DNA from: an uncultured Christensenellaceae bacterium
Lineage (GTDB): Bacteria; Bacillota; Clostridia; Christensenellales; Aristaeellaceae
DNA length: 13,161 bases
Direction of reading: 5' to 3'
Assembly (NCBI GenBank): GCA_905236495.1
Contig: CAJOPV010000039.1
Location: 1 to 13,161 of the forward strand
Positions 1 through 6,557 of the stretch are shown here, piece by piece. The notes beneath the pieces were generated by a model. It had not been told where the DNA came from. It did no database searches and saw nothing but the letters and a program-made list of their open reading frames with translations. Each line of letters starts with the position of its first letter. Position 1 is the stretch's first letter. The position numbers and the translations under genes are program-made.

Positions 1-390
1 GATCAGCCTTATCTGGATACCGCCGTTTGCCTTGCTGTCAATCAGGCATACGCCCGGGCAAAGGAAGGCGATCAGGCGGATCAAGCCGCCTTCGGCCTCC
101 ACGTAAAAAGCGGAGAGGCAGACAGCATCATCTTTTATACCCGGGTGACGGCGGATTGCCTGTTCTCCGACGATACCCTGGGGGCCGTGAAGCTGTTTCA
201 GACAACGGTTGGCGCGGATCGGGAAAGGACCGCGCTGGACGCATCCGGCCTGGAGGAAGTCTTCCTGAACGCTGCCCTGCCCCTAAATGCGGCGGATTAT
301 GCTGCTTCCGGCTATCCGGGTTATTTGGTGCAGGCCGTCGTGCTCGCCGTCAACGAGGCCTATGAACAATCCCTCGCCGGACAGCAGTAA
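1..390 (+). CDS. 3' end of an unrecognised protein with a two-copy repeat; possible degenerate FMN-binding-type domains
   Basis: Only the last 129 residues are in the window; the start is missing. I do not recognise the family with confidence. The visible part has two related segments, residues 4-25 and 108-129, with 12 of 22 positions identical (shared core LAVN-x-AY, ending G-x-Q), about 104 residues apart. That is close to the size of an FMN_bind (RnfG-type) domain. The second copy is preceded by A-A-S-G-Y-P-G-Y, which sits where such domains carry D-x-x-SGAT-x-[ST]S followed by AV-xx-AVN. If this comparison is right, the flavin-accepting Thr is lost here. The gene ends 27 bases before rnfC, in the same direction, so it is probably co-transcribed with the Rnf operon. 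Its role as an RnfG-like or accessory subunit is inference; it could equally be an unrelated tandem-domain protein. Confidence 0.75.
   Translation, partial: DQPYLDTAVCLAVNQAYARAKEGDQADQAAFGLHVKSGEADSIIFYTRVTADCLFSDDTLGAVKLFQTTVGADRERTALDASGLEEVFLNAALPLNAADYAASGYPGYLVQAVVLAVNEAYEQSLAGQQ
10..75 (+). repeat. Copy 1 of a 22-residue protein repeat
   Basis: This encodes YLDTAVCLAVNQAY plus eight more residues. It matches copy 2 at 322-387 at 12 of 22 positions. It probably marks the C-terminal end of the first of two tandem domains in the truncated protein upstream of rnfC. Confidence 0.6.
322..387 (+). repeat. Copy 2 of a 22-residue protein repeat
   Basis: This encodes YLVQAVVLAVNEAY plus eight more residues and ends directly at the stop codon. 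The spacing to copy 1 is 312 bases (104 codons), so the protein seems to be built from roughly 100-residue units. Confidence 0.6.
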
Positions 391-403
391 CATTGGATGA
401 GAT

Positions 404-409
404 AGGAGG
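404..409 (+). promoter_or_regulatory. Ribosome binding site that fixes the TTG start of rnfC
   Basis: AGGAGG lies 8 bases before the TTG at 418. There is no in-frame ATG between it and the conserved N-terminal RnfC motif, so the TTG is the likely start. Confidence 0.7.
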
Positions 410-417
410 CAAGAACA

Positions 418-1782
418 TTGCAGAAAAAAACATTCCGGCGGGGCATTCATCCCCTGCATTCCTCCCATGAGGGCAAGCTGCCTACCCGCAATTTGCCCAC
501 CGTGGATTATATTTCGGATACCGTCACCATCTCCATGGCAATGAATATCGGCGCGCCTGCCAAGCCCTGCGTGAAAAAGGGCGATCAGGTGCTGCTGGGT
601 CAGGTGATCGGCGAAGCCCAGGGATTTATGAGCGTGCCGGTCCACGCCAGCGTTTCCGGCGAAGTGGTGGCGGTGGATCAGATCCAGGGCGTGGGCGTAG
701 CCCCGGTTCAGGCGGTCACCATCAAAAACGATTTTGCCGATACCTGGTGCGATTTGCACCCCTTGGGCAGCGTGGAAAGCGTGGACCCCGCTCAGGTGAT
801 CCCCGCCATTCAGGCCGCCGGCATCACCGGCATGGGCGGCGCGTCCTTCCCCACCCACGTAAAGCTCACCTTCCAGGCGGGCAAATCCTGCGATACCATC
901 ATCGTAAACGGCGCGGAATGCGAAACCCACCTGACCGCCGATTACCGCCTGATGCTGGAAAACAGCACCCGGGTGGTGGATGGCCTTCGGGCCGTGATGC
1001 GGGCGCTGAACGTGGGGCGGGGCATCATCGCCATTGAGGATAACAAAATGGAGGCCATCGAGGCCATGCGGGAGGCTGCCGCGGGCCGCGCCGGCGTTAC
1101 GGTGCAGCCGCTGAAGACCAAATACCCCCAGGGCGGCGAAAAACAGCTCATCGAAGCCCTGACAGGCCGCCAGGTGCCCGCCAGGGGCTTGCCCATCGAC
1201 GTGCACGTGGTGGTGCTGAACGTGGGCACCTGCGCCGCCATCGCCGACGCCGTCATCGACGGAAAGCCCCTCATCAGCCGCATCGTCACCGTCACCGGCT
1301 GCGTACGCAAGCCTGCCAATCTGCGCCTTCGCATCGGCACCATTACGGAGGATATCATCGGCGAGTGCGGCGGGTACAGCGAAACGCCGGGAAAGATCTT
1401 CTTCGGCGGGGCCATGACGGGCATCTGCCTGCCCAACGACAGCGTGCCCATCTTCAAATCCACCAACGGCATCGTGGTTTTCAATGAGAAGCAAGCCAGG
1501 AGCAAGGAGGAAAGCCCCTGCATTCACTGCGGCAGGTGCGTCGCCGCCTGCCCAATCGGCCTGAACCCATACCAGATCAAGGTGGCGGCGGATAAGAGCG
1601 ATTTTGCCGCAGCGGATAAACTGCACGTCAACGACTGCATCCTCTGCGGCTCCTGCGCCTATGCCTGCCCGTCCCGCCGGTGGCTCACGCCGTCCTTCAA
1701 ATTCGCCAAAGAAAAGCTGGCTGCCGAGGCCAAAGCCAAGGCCGCCGCTCAGGCCGCCGCAAAAGGAGGGGATAACAAATGA
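418..1782 (+). CDS. rnfC: Rnf complex subunit RnfC (NADH-side, FMN and 2x[4Fe-4S])
   Basis: RnfC is the peripheral subunit of the Rnf ferredoxin:NAD oxidoreductase. It exchanges electrons with NAD(H) on the cytoplasmic face. The 454-residue protein opens with the RnfC-type GIHP motif (residues about 9-12), followed by a biotinyl/lipoyl-like region. A Complex I 51-kDa-like nucleotide/FMN region carries GITGMGGASFPTHVK near residue 135, then comes an SLBB-type segment. Two ferredoxin motifs, C-x2-C-x2-C-x3-CP, sit at C368/C371/C374/C378 and C407/C410/C413/C417. The tail is an Ala/Lys-rich stretch of about 25 residues, far shorter than the long repeat tail of proteobacterial RnfC. The TTG start is preceded by AGGAGG. 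The stop overlaps the rnfD start by 4 bases (ATGA), suggesting coupled translation. The identification is very secure. Confidence 0.96.
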   Translation: MQKKTFRRGIHPLHSSHEGKLPTRNLPTVDYISDTVTISMAMNIGAPAKPCVKKGDQVLLGQVIGEAQGFMSVPVHASVSGEVVAVDQIQGVGVAPVQAVTIKNDFADTWCDLHPLGSVESVDPAQVIPAIQAAGITGMGGASFPTHVKLTFQAGKSCDTIIVNGAECETHLTADYRLMLENSTRVVDGLRAVMRALNVGRGIIAIEDNKMEAIEAMREAAAGRAGVTVQPLKTKYPQGGEKQLIEALTGRQVPARGLPIDVHVVVLNVGTCAAIADAVIDGKPLISRIVTVTGCVRKPANLRLRIGTITEDIIGECGGYSETPGKIFFGGAMTGICLPNDSVPIFKSTNGIVVFNEKQARSKEESPCIHCGRCVAACPIGLNPYQIKVAADKSDFAAADKLHVNDCILCGSCAYACPSRRWLTPSFKFAKEKLAAEAKAKAAAQAAAKGGDNK

Positions 1783-2720
1783 GCTTGAGAATCTCCACCG
1801 CGCCCCACGTGCATAATCCCGTTACTACCCAGCGGCTCATGCAGTATGTGCTCATCGCCCTGCTGCCCACAGCGGCGGCAGGCGTGTATGCCTTCGGCTT
1901 GCAGGCGCTGCTGGTGCTGGCGGTTTCCTGCGTCACCGCCGTGTGCGCCGAATTCCTGTGGCAAAAGATCGCTAAGCAAAAGGTCAGGATCGGCGATTGC
2001 TCCGCGTTGGTTACGGGCCTGATCCTGGGGCTGAACCTGCCCTCCACCGCCCCCTGGTGGATGGCGATGATCGGCAGCGCCTTTGCCGTTATCATCGTCA
2101 AGCAATTATTCGGCGGGTTGGGAGATAATTTCCTCAATCCCGCCCTGGCGGCCCGGGCCGTGCTGCTGGCCTCCTGGCCCGTGCATATGACCGCTTCCGC
2201 TTTCGTGAACCCCACCTTCTTTCAGGCAGGCATGGACGCGGTAACCACCGCCACGCCCCTCTCCTCCAAGGGCTATACCCTCATGGAGCTGTTCCTGGGC
2301 CAGGTGCCCGGCTGCATCGGCGAGGTGAGCAAGGCCGCCATTCTCTTAGGCTTTGTGTTCCTGCTGCTTACGGGCACGGTTTCCTGGCGCATCCCGGCAG
2401 TCACGGTGGGCAGCGTGTTCGTATGCACCTGGCTCATCGGCGGCGTTGCCCCGGAGGCGGCCCTTGCCGCTACGCTGTCCGGCGGCGTGCTCTTTGGCGC
2501 GGTGTTCATGGCGACGGATTACGTCACTTCCCCCATCACGCCCTGGGGCCAGGTGATCTACGCCGCGGGCATCGGCCTCATAATCACCCTGATCCGTCAG
2601 TTTGGCAGCTACCCCGAAGGCGTTACCTACGGCATCCTTTTGATGAACATTGTAACGCCCCTCATTGACCGCATCCCCCGGAAGATTTACGGCTACCAAA
2701 AGGAGGCCAAGAAAGCATGA
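1779..2720 (+). CDS. rnfD: Rnf complex membrane subunit RnfD (covalent-FMN site)
   Basis: RnfD is the large integral membrane subunit (NqrB homologue) that carries a covalently bound FMN and takes part in ion translocation. The 313-residue protein is strongly hydrophobic, with many membrane segments. It contains the family block GGLGDNFLNPALAARA. The flavinylation region reads D153-A-V-T-T-A-T159-P-L, which aligns with the D-x-x-[ST]-G-A-T-x-L motif of RnfD/NqrB. T159 is therefore the predicted FMN-accepting threonine, although the usual Gly is Thr here. Loading would need an ApbE flavin transferase, which is not encoded in this window. AAGGAGG lies 9 bases before the ATG. The gene overlaps rnfC at its start and rnfE at its end by 4 bases each, which leaves no room for rnfG, the gene that normally follows. 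Confidence 0.95.
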   Translation: MSLRISTAPHVHNPVTTQRLMQYVLIALLPTAAAGVYAFGLQALLVLAVSCVTAVCAEFLWQKIAKQKVRIGDCSALVTGLILGLNLPSTAPWWMAMIGSAFAVIIVKQLFGGLGDNFLNPALAARAVLLASWPVHMTASAFVNPTFFQAGMDAVTTATPLSSKGYTLMELFLGQVPGCIGEVSKAAILLGFVFLLLTGTVSWRIPAVTVGSVFVCTWLIGGVAPEAALAATLSGGVLFGAVFMATDYVTSPITPWGQVIYAAGIGLIITLIRQFGSYPEGVTYGILLMNIVTPLIDRIPRKIYGYQKEAKKA

Positions 2721-3355
2721 GCGAGAAGAAAAGCCTGGGACGGGTATTCTTTAACGGCATCATACCCGAAAACCCCACCTTCGGCCTGGTGCTGGGCACC
2801 TGCCCCACCCTGGCTGTCACCACCAGCGCCTTGAACGGCCTGGGCATGGGCGCCGCCGCCACCTTCGTTCTGGTGTGCTCCAACGTGGCGGTATCTCTGC
2901 TTCGCAAGTTCATTCCCGATCAGGTGCGCATTCCTGCCTTTATCGTCATCATCTGCACCTTCGTTACCATGGTGCAGTTGCTCATGCAGGCCTTCGTGCC
3001 TTCCCTGTATGACAGCCTGGGCCTGTTCATTCCCCTGATCGTGGTGAACTGCATCATCCTGGCCCGGGCGGAAGCCTTCGCCAGCAAAAATCCCCCCCTC
3101 CCCTCCGCCCTGGATGGCCTGGGCATGGGCGTGGGCTTCACCCTGGCGCTGACGCTGATGGGCGCCATTCGGGAGCTGATCGGCAACGGCTCGGTATTCG
3201 GCATGAACGTGCTGGGCGCATCCTACGAGCCCATGCTGCTCATCGTTTTGGCCTCCGGCGGTTTCCTGACCTTCGGGCTGCTGCTGGGCATGTTTAACCT
3301 GATCGTCAAAAAGATCGAAACCAATCGGAAAGCAAAGGAGGCGCAGGCGGCATGA
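2717..3355 (+). CDS. rnfE: Rnf complex membrane subunit RnfE
   Basis: RnfE (NqrD homologue) is a six-helix membrane protein. It pairs with RnfA in inverted topology, and together they hold an intramembrane [2Fe-2S] cluster. The 212-residue sequence shows the expected N-terminus NGIIPENPTFGLVLGTCPTL with C29, and the mid-protein IPLIVVNCIILARAEAFAS with C112. In this family these two Cys are the cluster ligands supplied by this subunit. The C-terminus is a charged Lys/Glu tail. AGGAGG ends 10 bases before the ATG. The gene overlaps rnfD and rnfA by ATGA at both ends. It is distinguished from RnfA by the N-P-T-F-G-L-V-L-G-T-C-P start and the A-R-A-E-A-F block. Confidence 0.95.
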   Translation: MSEKKSLGRVFFNGIIPENPTFGLVLGTCPTLAVTTSALNGLGMGAAATFVLVCSNVAVSLLRKFIPDQVRIPAFIVIICTFVTMVQLLMQAFVPSLYDSLGLFIPLIVVNCIILARAEAFASKNPPLPSALDGLGMGVGFTLALTLMGAIRELIGNGSVFGMNVLGASYEPMLLIVLASGGFLTFGLLLGMFNLIVKKIETNRKAKEAQAA

Positions 3356-3933
3356 GCATCACAGACATCCTTCTGTTCATGGTAAGCTGTATCCTCACCC
3401 ATAACTTCATTTTCTCCCGGTTCCTGGGCTGCTGCCCCTTTCTGGGGGTATCCAGCAAGGTGAGCACTTCCGTCAGCATGGGCTTGGCTGTCACGTTCGT
3501 TATGACCATCGCATCCCTCTTCTGCTGGCTGATCTACAACCTGCTGCTGATCCCGCTGAACCTCACCTACATGAACACCATTTCCTTCATCCTCGTGATC
3601 GCCGCGCTGGTGCAGTTCGTGGAAATGTTCCTGAAAAAGAGCAGCCCCACGCTCTACAGCGCCCTGGGCATTTACCTGCCCCTCATCACCACCAACTGCG
3701 CGGTGCTGGGCGTTGCCACGCTGAACATGAATAACGGCTACGGTCTTTTGCAAAGCGTGCTGAACGGCACCTTTTCCGCCCTGGGGTTCCTGCTGGCGAT
3801 CGTGCTGATGGCGGGGGTCCGGGAGAGGCTGGAAAGCAGCAAGATCCCCGAATGCATGAAGGGCTTCCCCATCACGCTGGTTTCCGCCGGTCTCATGGCG
3901 GTGGCCTTCATGGGCTTCAACGGCCTGGTGTAA
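3352..3933 (+). CDS. rnfA: Rnf complex membrane subunit RnfA
   Basis: RnfA (NqrE homologue) is the partner of RnfE in the membrane core. The 193-residue protein has about six hydrophobic segments. It carries the typical LTHNFIFSRFLGCCPFLGVS start, with C28 as the predicted [2Fe-2S] ligand next to a second Cys, C27. The second conserved site is LITTNCAVLGVA, with C116. The length is normal for the family. AAAGGAGG precedes the ATG by 10 bases, and the gene starts inside the rnfE stop. Its TAA is fused to the ribosome site (TAAAGGAGG) of rnfB, 15 bases upstream of the rnfB start. Confidence 0.96.
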   Translation: MSITDILLFMVSCILTHNFIFSRFLGCCPFLGVSSKVSTSVSMGLAVTFVMTIASLFCWLIYNLLLIPLNLTYMNTISFILVIAALVQFVEMFLKKSSPTLYSALGIYLPLITTNCAVLGVATLNMNNGYGLLQSVLNGTFSALGFLLAIVLMAGVRERLESSKIPECMKGFPITLVSAGLMAVAFMGFNGLV

Positions 3934-3948
3934 AGGAGGAACGGGGAT

Positions 3949-4734
3949 ATGACGATTTTATACGCCGGTTTGCTCCTGGGGGCCATCGGGCTCATCTTTG
4001 GCGGGGTGCTTTCCTTCGCCAGCAAGAAATTCCACGTGGAAGTGGATGAACGGGTAGCCCAGGTGCGGGAATGCCTGGGCGGGGCTAACTGCGGAGCCTG
4101 CGGCTATGCCGGATGCGACGCCTTCGCCGCCGCGGTAGTGGAAGGCAAGGCCCCGGTGAACGGCTGCGCCCCGGCGGGCGAAAAGGGCATCAAGGCCATC
4201 GCCGCCATCATGGGCCAGGAGGCCGACGCAGGCGAAAGGCTGGTAGCCCGGGTGCTGTGCCAGGGCGAGAACGGCATCGTCAAGGAACGGTACGTTTATG
4301 ACGGGTATCAAAGCTGCGCTTCCGCCGCCGGGCTCGCCGGCGGGCCCAAGGATTGCCGCTTCGCCTGCCTGGGGCTGGGAGACTGCATGGATAAGTGCGC
4401 TTTCGGCGCCATCACCATGCAGGATGGCATCGCCCATATTGATCCCAGCAAATGCACCGCCTGCGGCGCCTGCGTGAAGGCCTGCCCCCGCAGCGTGATC
4501 CGCCTGCTGCCCGTCAGCCAGAGCGTGATCGTCCGCTGCCGGAACAGCGACGTGGCACGCACCGCCAGGGCCGTCTGCATGGACGCCTGCATTGGCTGCG
4601 GTCGCTGCAAAAAGGAATGCCAGTACGACGCCATCGTGGTGGAAAACGGCTTTGCCCGGATCATCCCCGAAAAATGCACAAGATGCGGCTCCTGCGCGGC
4701 GGTATGCCCCTGCAAGTGCATCACGGTGGAATGA
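3949..4734 (+). CDS. rnfB: Rnf complex ferredoxin-side subunit RnfB
   Basis: RnfB accepts electrons from reduced ferredoxin (or passes them to it) and hands them to the membrane core. The 261-residue protein begins with a single membrane anchor (residues about 2-24). A four-Cys Fe-S domain follows, C47-x2-C50-x4-C55-x16-C72, with an extra C42. Next come four ferredoxin-type motifs. The first has the C-x3-C-x5-C-x3-C spacing seen in clostridial RnfB (C136, C140, C146, C150). The others are C-x2-C-x2-C-x3-C at C169-C179, C214-C224 and C243-C253. That predicts five iron-sulfur clusters, fewer than the six reported for some acetogen RnfB. It is the last gene of the operon and is followed by a hairpin terminator. 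Confidence 0.95.
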   Translation: MTILYAGLLLGAIGLIFGGVLSFASKKFHVEVDERVAQVRECLGGANCGACGYAGCDAFAAAVVEGKAPVNGCAPAGEKGIKAIAAIMGQEADAGERLVARVLCQGENGIVKERYVYDGYQSCASAAGLAGGPKDCRFACLGLGDCMDKCAFGAITMQDGIAHIDPSKCTACGACVKACPRSVIRLLPVSQSVIVRCRNSDVARTARAVCMDACIGCGRCKKECQYDAIVVENGFARIIPEKCTRCGSCAAVCPCKCITVE

Positions 4735-4743
4735 TCTCACATC

Positions 4744-4780
4744 AAAAAAGACGCCCGTGCAAGCGAGCGTCTATTTATTT
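4744..4780. terminator. Shared hairpin terminator between converging rnfB and L,D-transpeptidase genes
   Basis: The perfect stem AGACGC (4749-4754) / GCGTCT (4767-4772) has a run of six A before it and ATTTATTT after it. Read on the minus strand the stem is followed by TTTTTT, which makes it a strong intrinsic terminator for the gene ending at 4786. Read on the plus strand the T-rich run is interrupted but still serviceable for the rnf operon. The two stop codons are only about 50 bases apart. Confidence 0.8.
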
Positions 4781-4785
4781 GCGAA

Positions 4786-6459
4786 TCAGATATTGACTCC
4801 GTTCTCTTCCTCCGGGGCTTCCGTCTGAAGGTCGGGGACGGCCTGGGGCTCCGGGGTGGGGGTGGCGTAGGCATCCCGCACCTGCTGATACAGGTAATTC
4901 AGCGTTTTGACCCCAGCAATGCCATCCGAGCCCAGGCCGTTGGCTTTCTGATAAGCGCTGACGGCCTTTTTCGTGCCGCCAAGGTATGTGCCTGTGGCGG
5001 TGCCTGTATAATACCCCAGTTCCTTGAGCTTCATTTGCAGCCAATACACGTCCTGCCCCGATTTCCCTTCGCTGAGGGCCCTCTCCGCCGTTTCAGGGGC
5101 CTGGGTGCCGTCGTAGGTATATTGCGGCGGCTCCGGCGTCACGTTGGGCATCATGGTCTTGGAATTCAGCTCCCCGGGCTTTACCTTGGCCTTCAATTCC
5201 GGGTCGTCCGGCGCGTCGTCGCGGATCCAAACCTGCATTCCTTCCCTGACGTGATCGTAGATCCATTTGGCGTCCGCCACCGTCAGGCGGATGCAGCCGT
5301 GGCTGCCCCGCTTGCCAAGGCCGGTAAAGGAGGAAACCTTCAGGGTGCTGTCGTCGTCCCATTGGCTGTACAGCACGCTGTGGAAGGCGAAGGTGCCGTT
5401 TTTATCCCGTCCGATCTTGACCCACCAGCGGGCGTGACCGCCGCCCCAGTCCGGGAACCAGCACATTTGGCTCTTTCTGCCCGTCAGGGTAAAGGTGCCC
5501 AGGGCCGTGGGATAGGCTGTTGAGCCCGTGGTGCAGATAAAGGCCCGGTCCAGGTCGGTATAATCCTGGGTGTCCCGGTTGTATTTCCAGACCTTTACTA
5601 CCTGGTTGTTCACATCCACCTCAAAGAAATAAGGCAGCTGAAATTCCGGCTTTTTTTCATCGCCGACGCCCCGCACGTCCGTATCGTTGAAAAGAACGTT
5701 CCATGTTTCTTCATCTACGATGCCTGTTACTTCCAAGCCGTTAGCGGCTTGAAAACTCTTTACGGCCTGCACCGTTTGATCCATGTAATTCTGCGTGGTT
5801 TTGTAGAAGGTAAAATACCCCAGGTCCATCAGCCGCTGCTGCACTTTGGGTACGGTATCGCCCCTGGAGCCTCTCTGCAGCGTTCCCGGGAAGGGCTGAT
5901 AAGGCCCCGGCGTGGGGGTGGGCGTCCGTTCGGGAGCGGGGGTAGGCACCGGGGTAGGCGTAGGCGTAGGCCGCACGGACAGGGAGAATAAGAGCGCCTG
6001 GGTCTTTACGTCCGCCTCCCCCGTGATGGGCAGGCTGCATTCCCCCTGAAAGGTCTGAATGGCGGCGGTGGTGCCCTCCAGGTAATTGCCGCTGGGATTG
6101 CCCCAGTAATAGCCCATTTCGATGAGCTTTTCCTGCAAAAGCTTTACGTCGGCCCCGGAATCATTCATCTTCAAGGGCCGATAGCATTCGCCGTAAAGGA
6201 TATCCAGCGTGGCTTCGTCCGCTTCGCCCGTCGCCGGCAGCCCATAGGCATTCTGCAGGGCGGTCAGGGCGACGGCGGTGCTCTCCGTAAAGGTATCGGC
6301 GGCCCGCACTGCGGTATAATTGAGCTGACGCAGCCGGGTATTGAGCTGAAGTACGTTTTCCCCCGTATCCCCCAGCTTCAGCGTTTCCGCATGGGCGGTA
6401 AATAAGCATAAGCATACCGCCAGCACCGTGAAGAGGAAAAGTACCGTTCTTTTTTTCAT
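4786..6459 (-). CDS. Secreted L,D-transpeptidase with four peptidoglycan-binding domains
   Basis: This is predicted to form 3-3 cross-links in peptidoglycan, or attach molecules to it, outside the membrane. The 557-residue protein has a signal peptide (1-24, cleavage after A-H-A). Two PG_binding_1-type domains (about 27-90 and 97-160) are followed by a Thr-Pro-rich linker (164-186) and a third PG-binding domain (about 194-258). The YkuD catalytic domain covers about 274-415. Catalytic residues are visible as H360 in TFAFHS and the S386-H387-G388-C389-I-R-L motif. A fourth PG-binding domain (about 460-527) and a Thr/Pro/Glu tail follow. The ATG at 6459 is chosen over an upstream ATG at 6495 because AGAGGTG lies 8 bases before it, the signal peptide starts there, and the upstream ATG falls at about the predicted transcription start. 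The gene stands alone with its own promoter. Physiological substrate unknown. Confidence 0.93.
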   Translation of the reverse strand: MKKRTVLFLFTVLAVCLCLFTAHAETLKLGDTGENVLQLNTRLRQLNYTAVRAADTFTESTAVALTALQNAYGLPATGEADEATLDILYGECYRPLKMNDSGADVKLLQEKLIEMGYYWGNPSGNYLEGTTAAIQTFQGECSLPITGEADVKTQALLFSLSVRPTPTPTPVPTPAPERTPTPTPGPYQPFPGTLQRGSRGDTVPKVQQRLMDLGYFTFYKTTQNYMDQTVQAVKSFQAANGLEVTGIVDEETWNVLFNDTDVRGVGDEKKPEFQLPYFFEVDVNNQVVKVWKYNRDTQDYTDLDRAFICTTGSTAYPTALGTFTLTGRKSQMCWFPDWGGGHARWWVKIGRDKNGTFAFHSVLYSQWDDDSTLKVSSFTGLGKRGSHGCIRLTVADAKWIYDHVREGMQVWIRDDAPDDPELKAKVKPGELNSKTMMPNVTPEPPQYTYDGTQAPETAERALSEGKSGQDVYWLQMKLKELGYYTGTATGTYLGGTKKAVSAYQKANGLGSDGIAGVKTLNYLYQQVRDAYATPTPEPQAVPDLQTEAPEEENGVNI

Positions 6460-6501
6460 GGCATTCGCACCTCTGCTTTTCTTTTGTCGGCCCATATCCG
6501 C

Positions 6502-6530
6502 ATTTTAGAGGGACGAAAAAGCAAATTCAA
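6502..6530 (-). promoter_or_regulatory. Promoter of the L,D-transpeptidase gene
   Basis: On the minus strand, TTGAAT (6530-6525), a 17-base spacer and TAAAAT (6507-6502) form a good sigma-A-type promoter. The expected start of transcription is near 6495, giving a leader of about 35 bases. No convincing terminator separates it from the FAD gene upstream, so some read-through is possible. Confidence 0.65.
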
Positions 6531-6557
6531 CAGGTAAATTCTTACTGGACGCCGCCC

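Noticed and set aside
283..1626. Long minus-strand open frame opposite rnfC
   Set aside because: It is the antisense shadow of a certain gene in GC-rich DNA. The product is His/Gly/Ala/Asp-rich with no recognisable domain and no ribosome site.
3958..4740. Minus-strand open frame covering all of rnfB
   Set aside because: It mirrors the codon pattern of rnfB, and its low-complexity Ala/Gly/His product has no motif. The rnfB Cys motifs are decisive for the plus strand.
6531..6547. Imperfect inverted repeat CAGGTAAATTCTTACTG after the FAD gene
   Set aside because: The short AT stem has a bulge and no T-run, so it is too weak to call a terminator.
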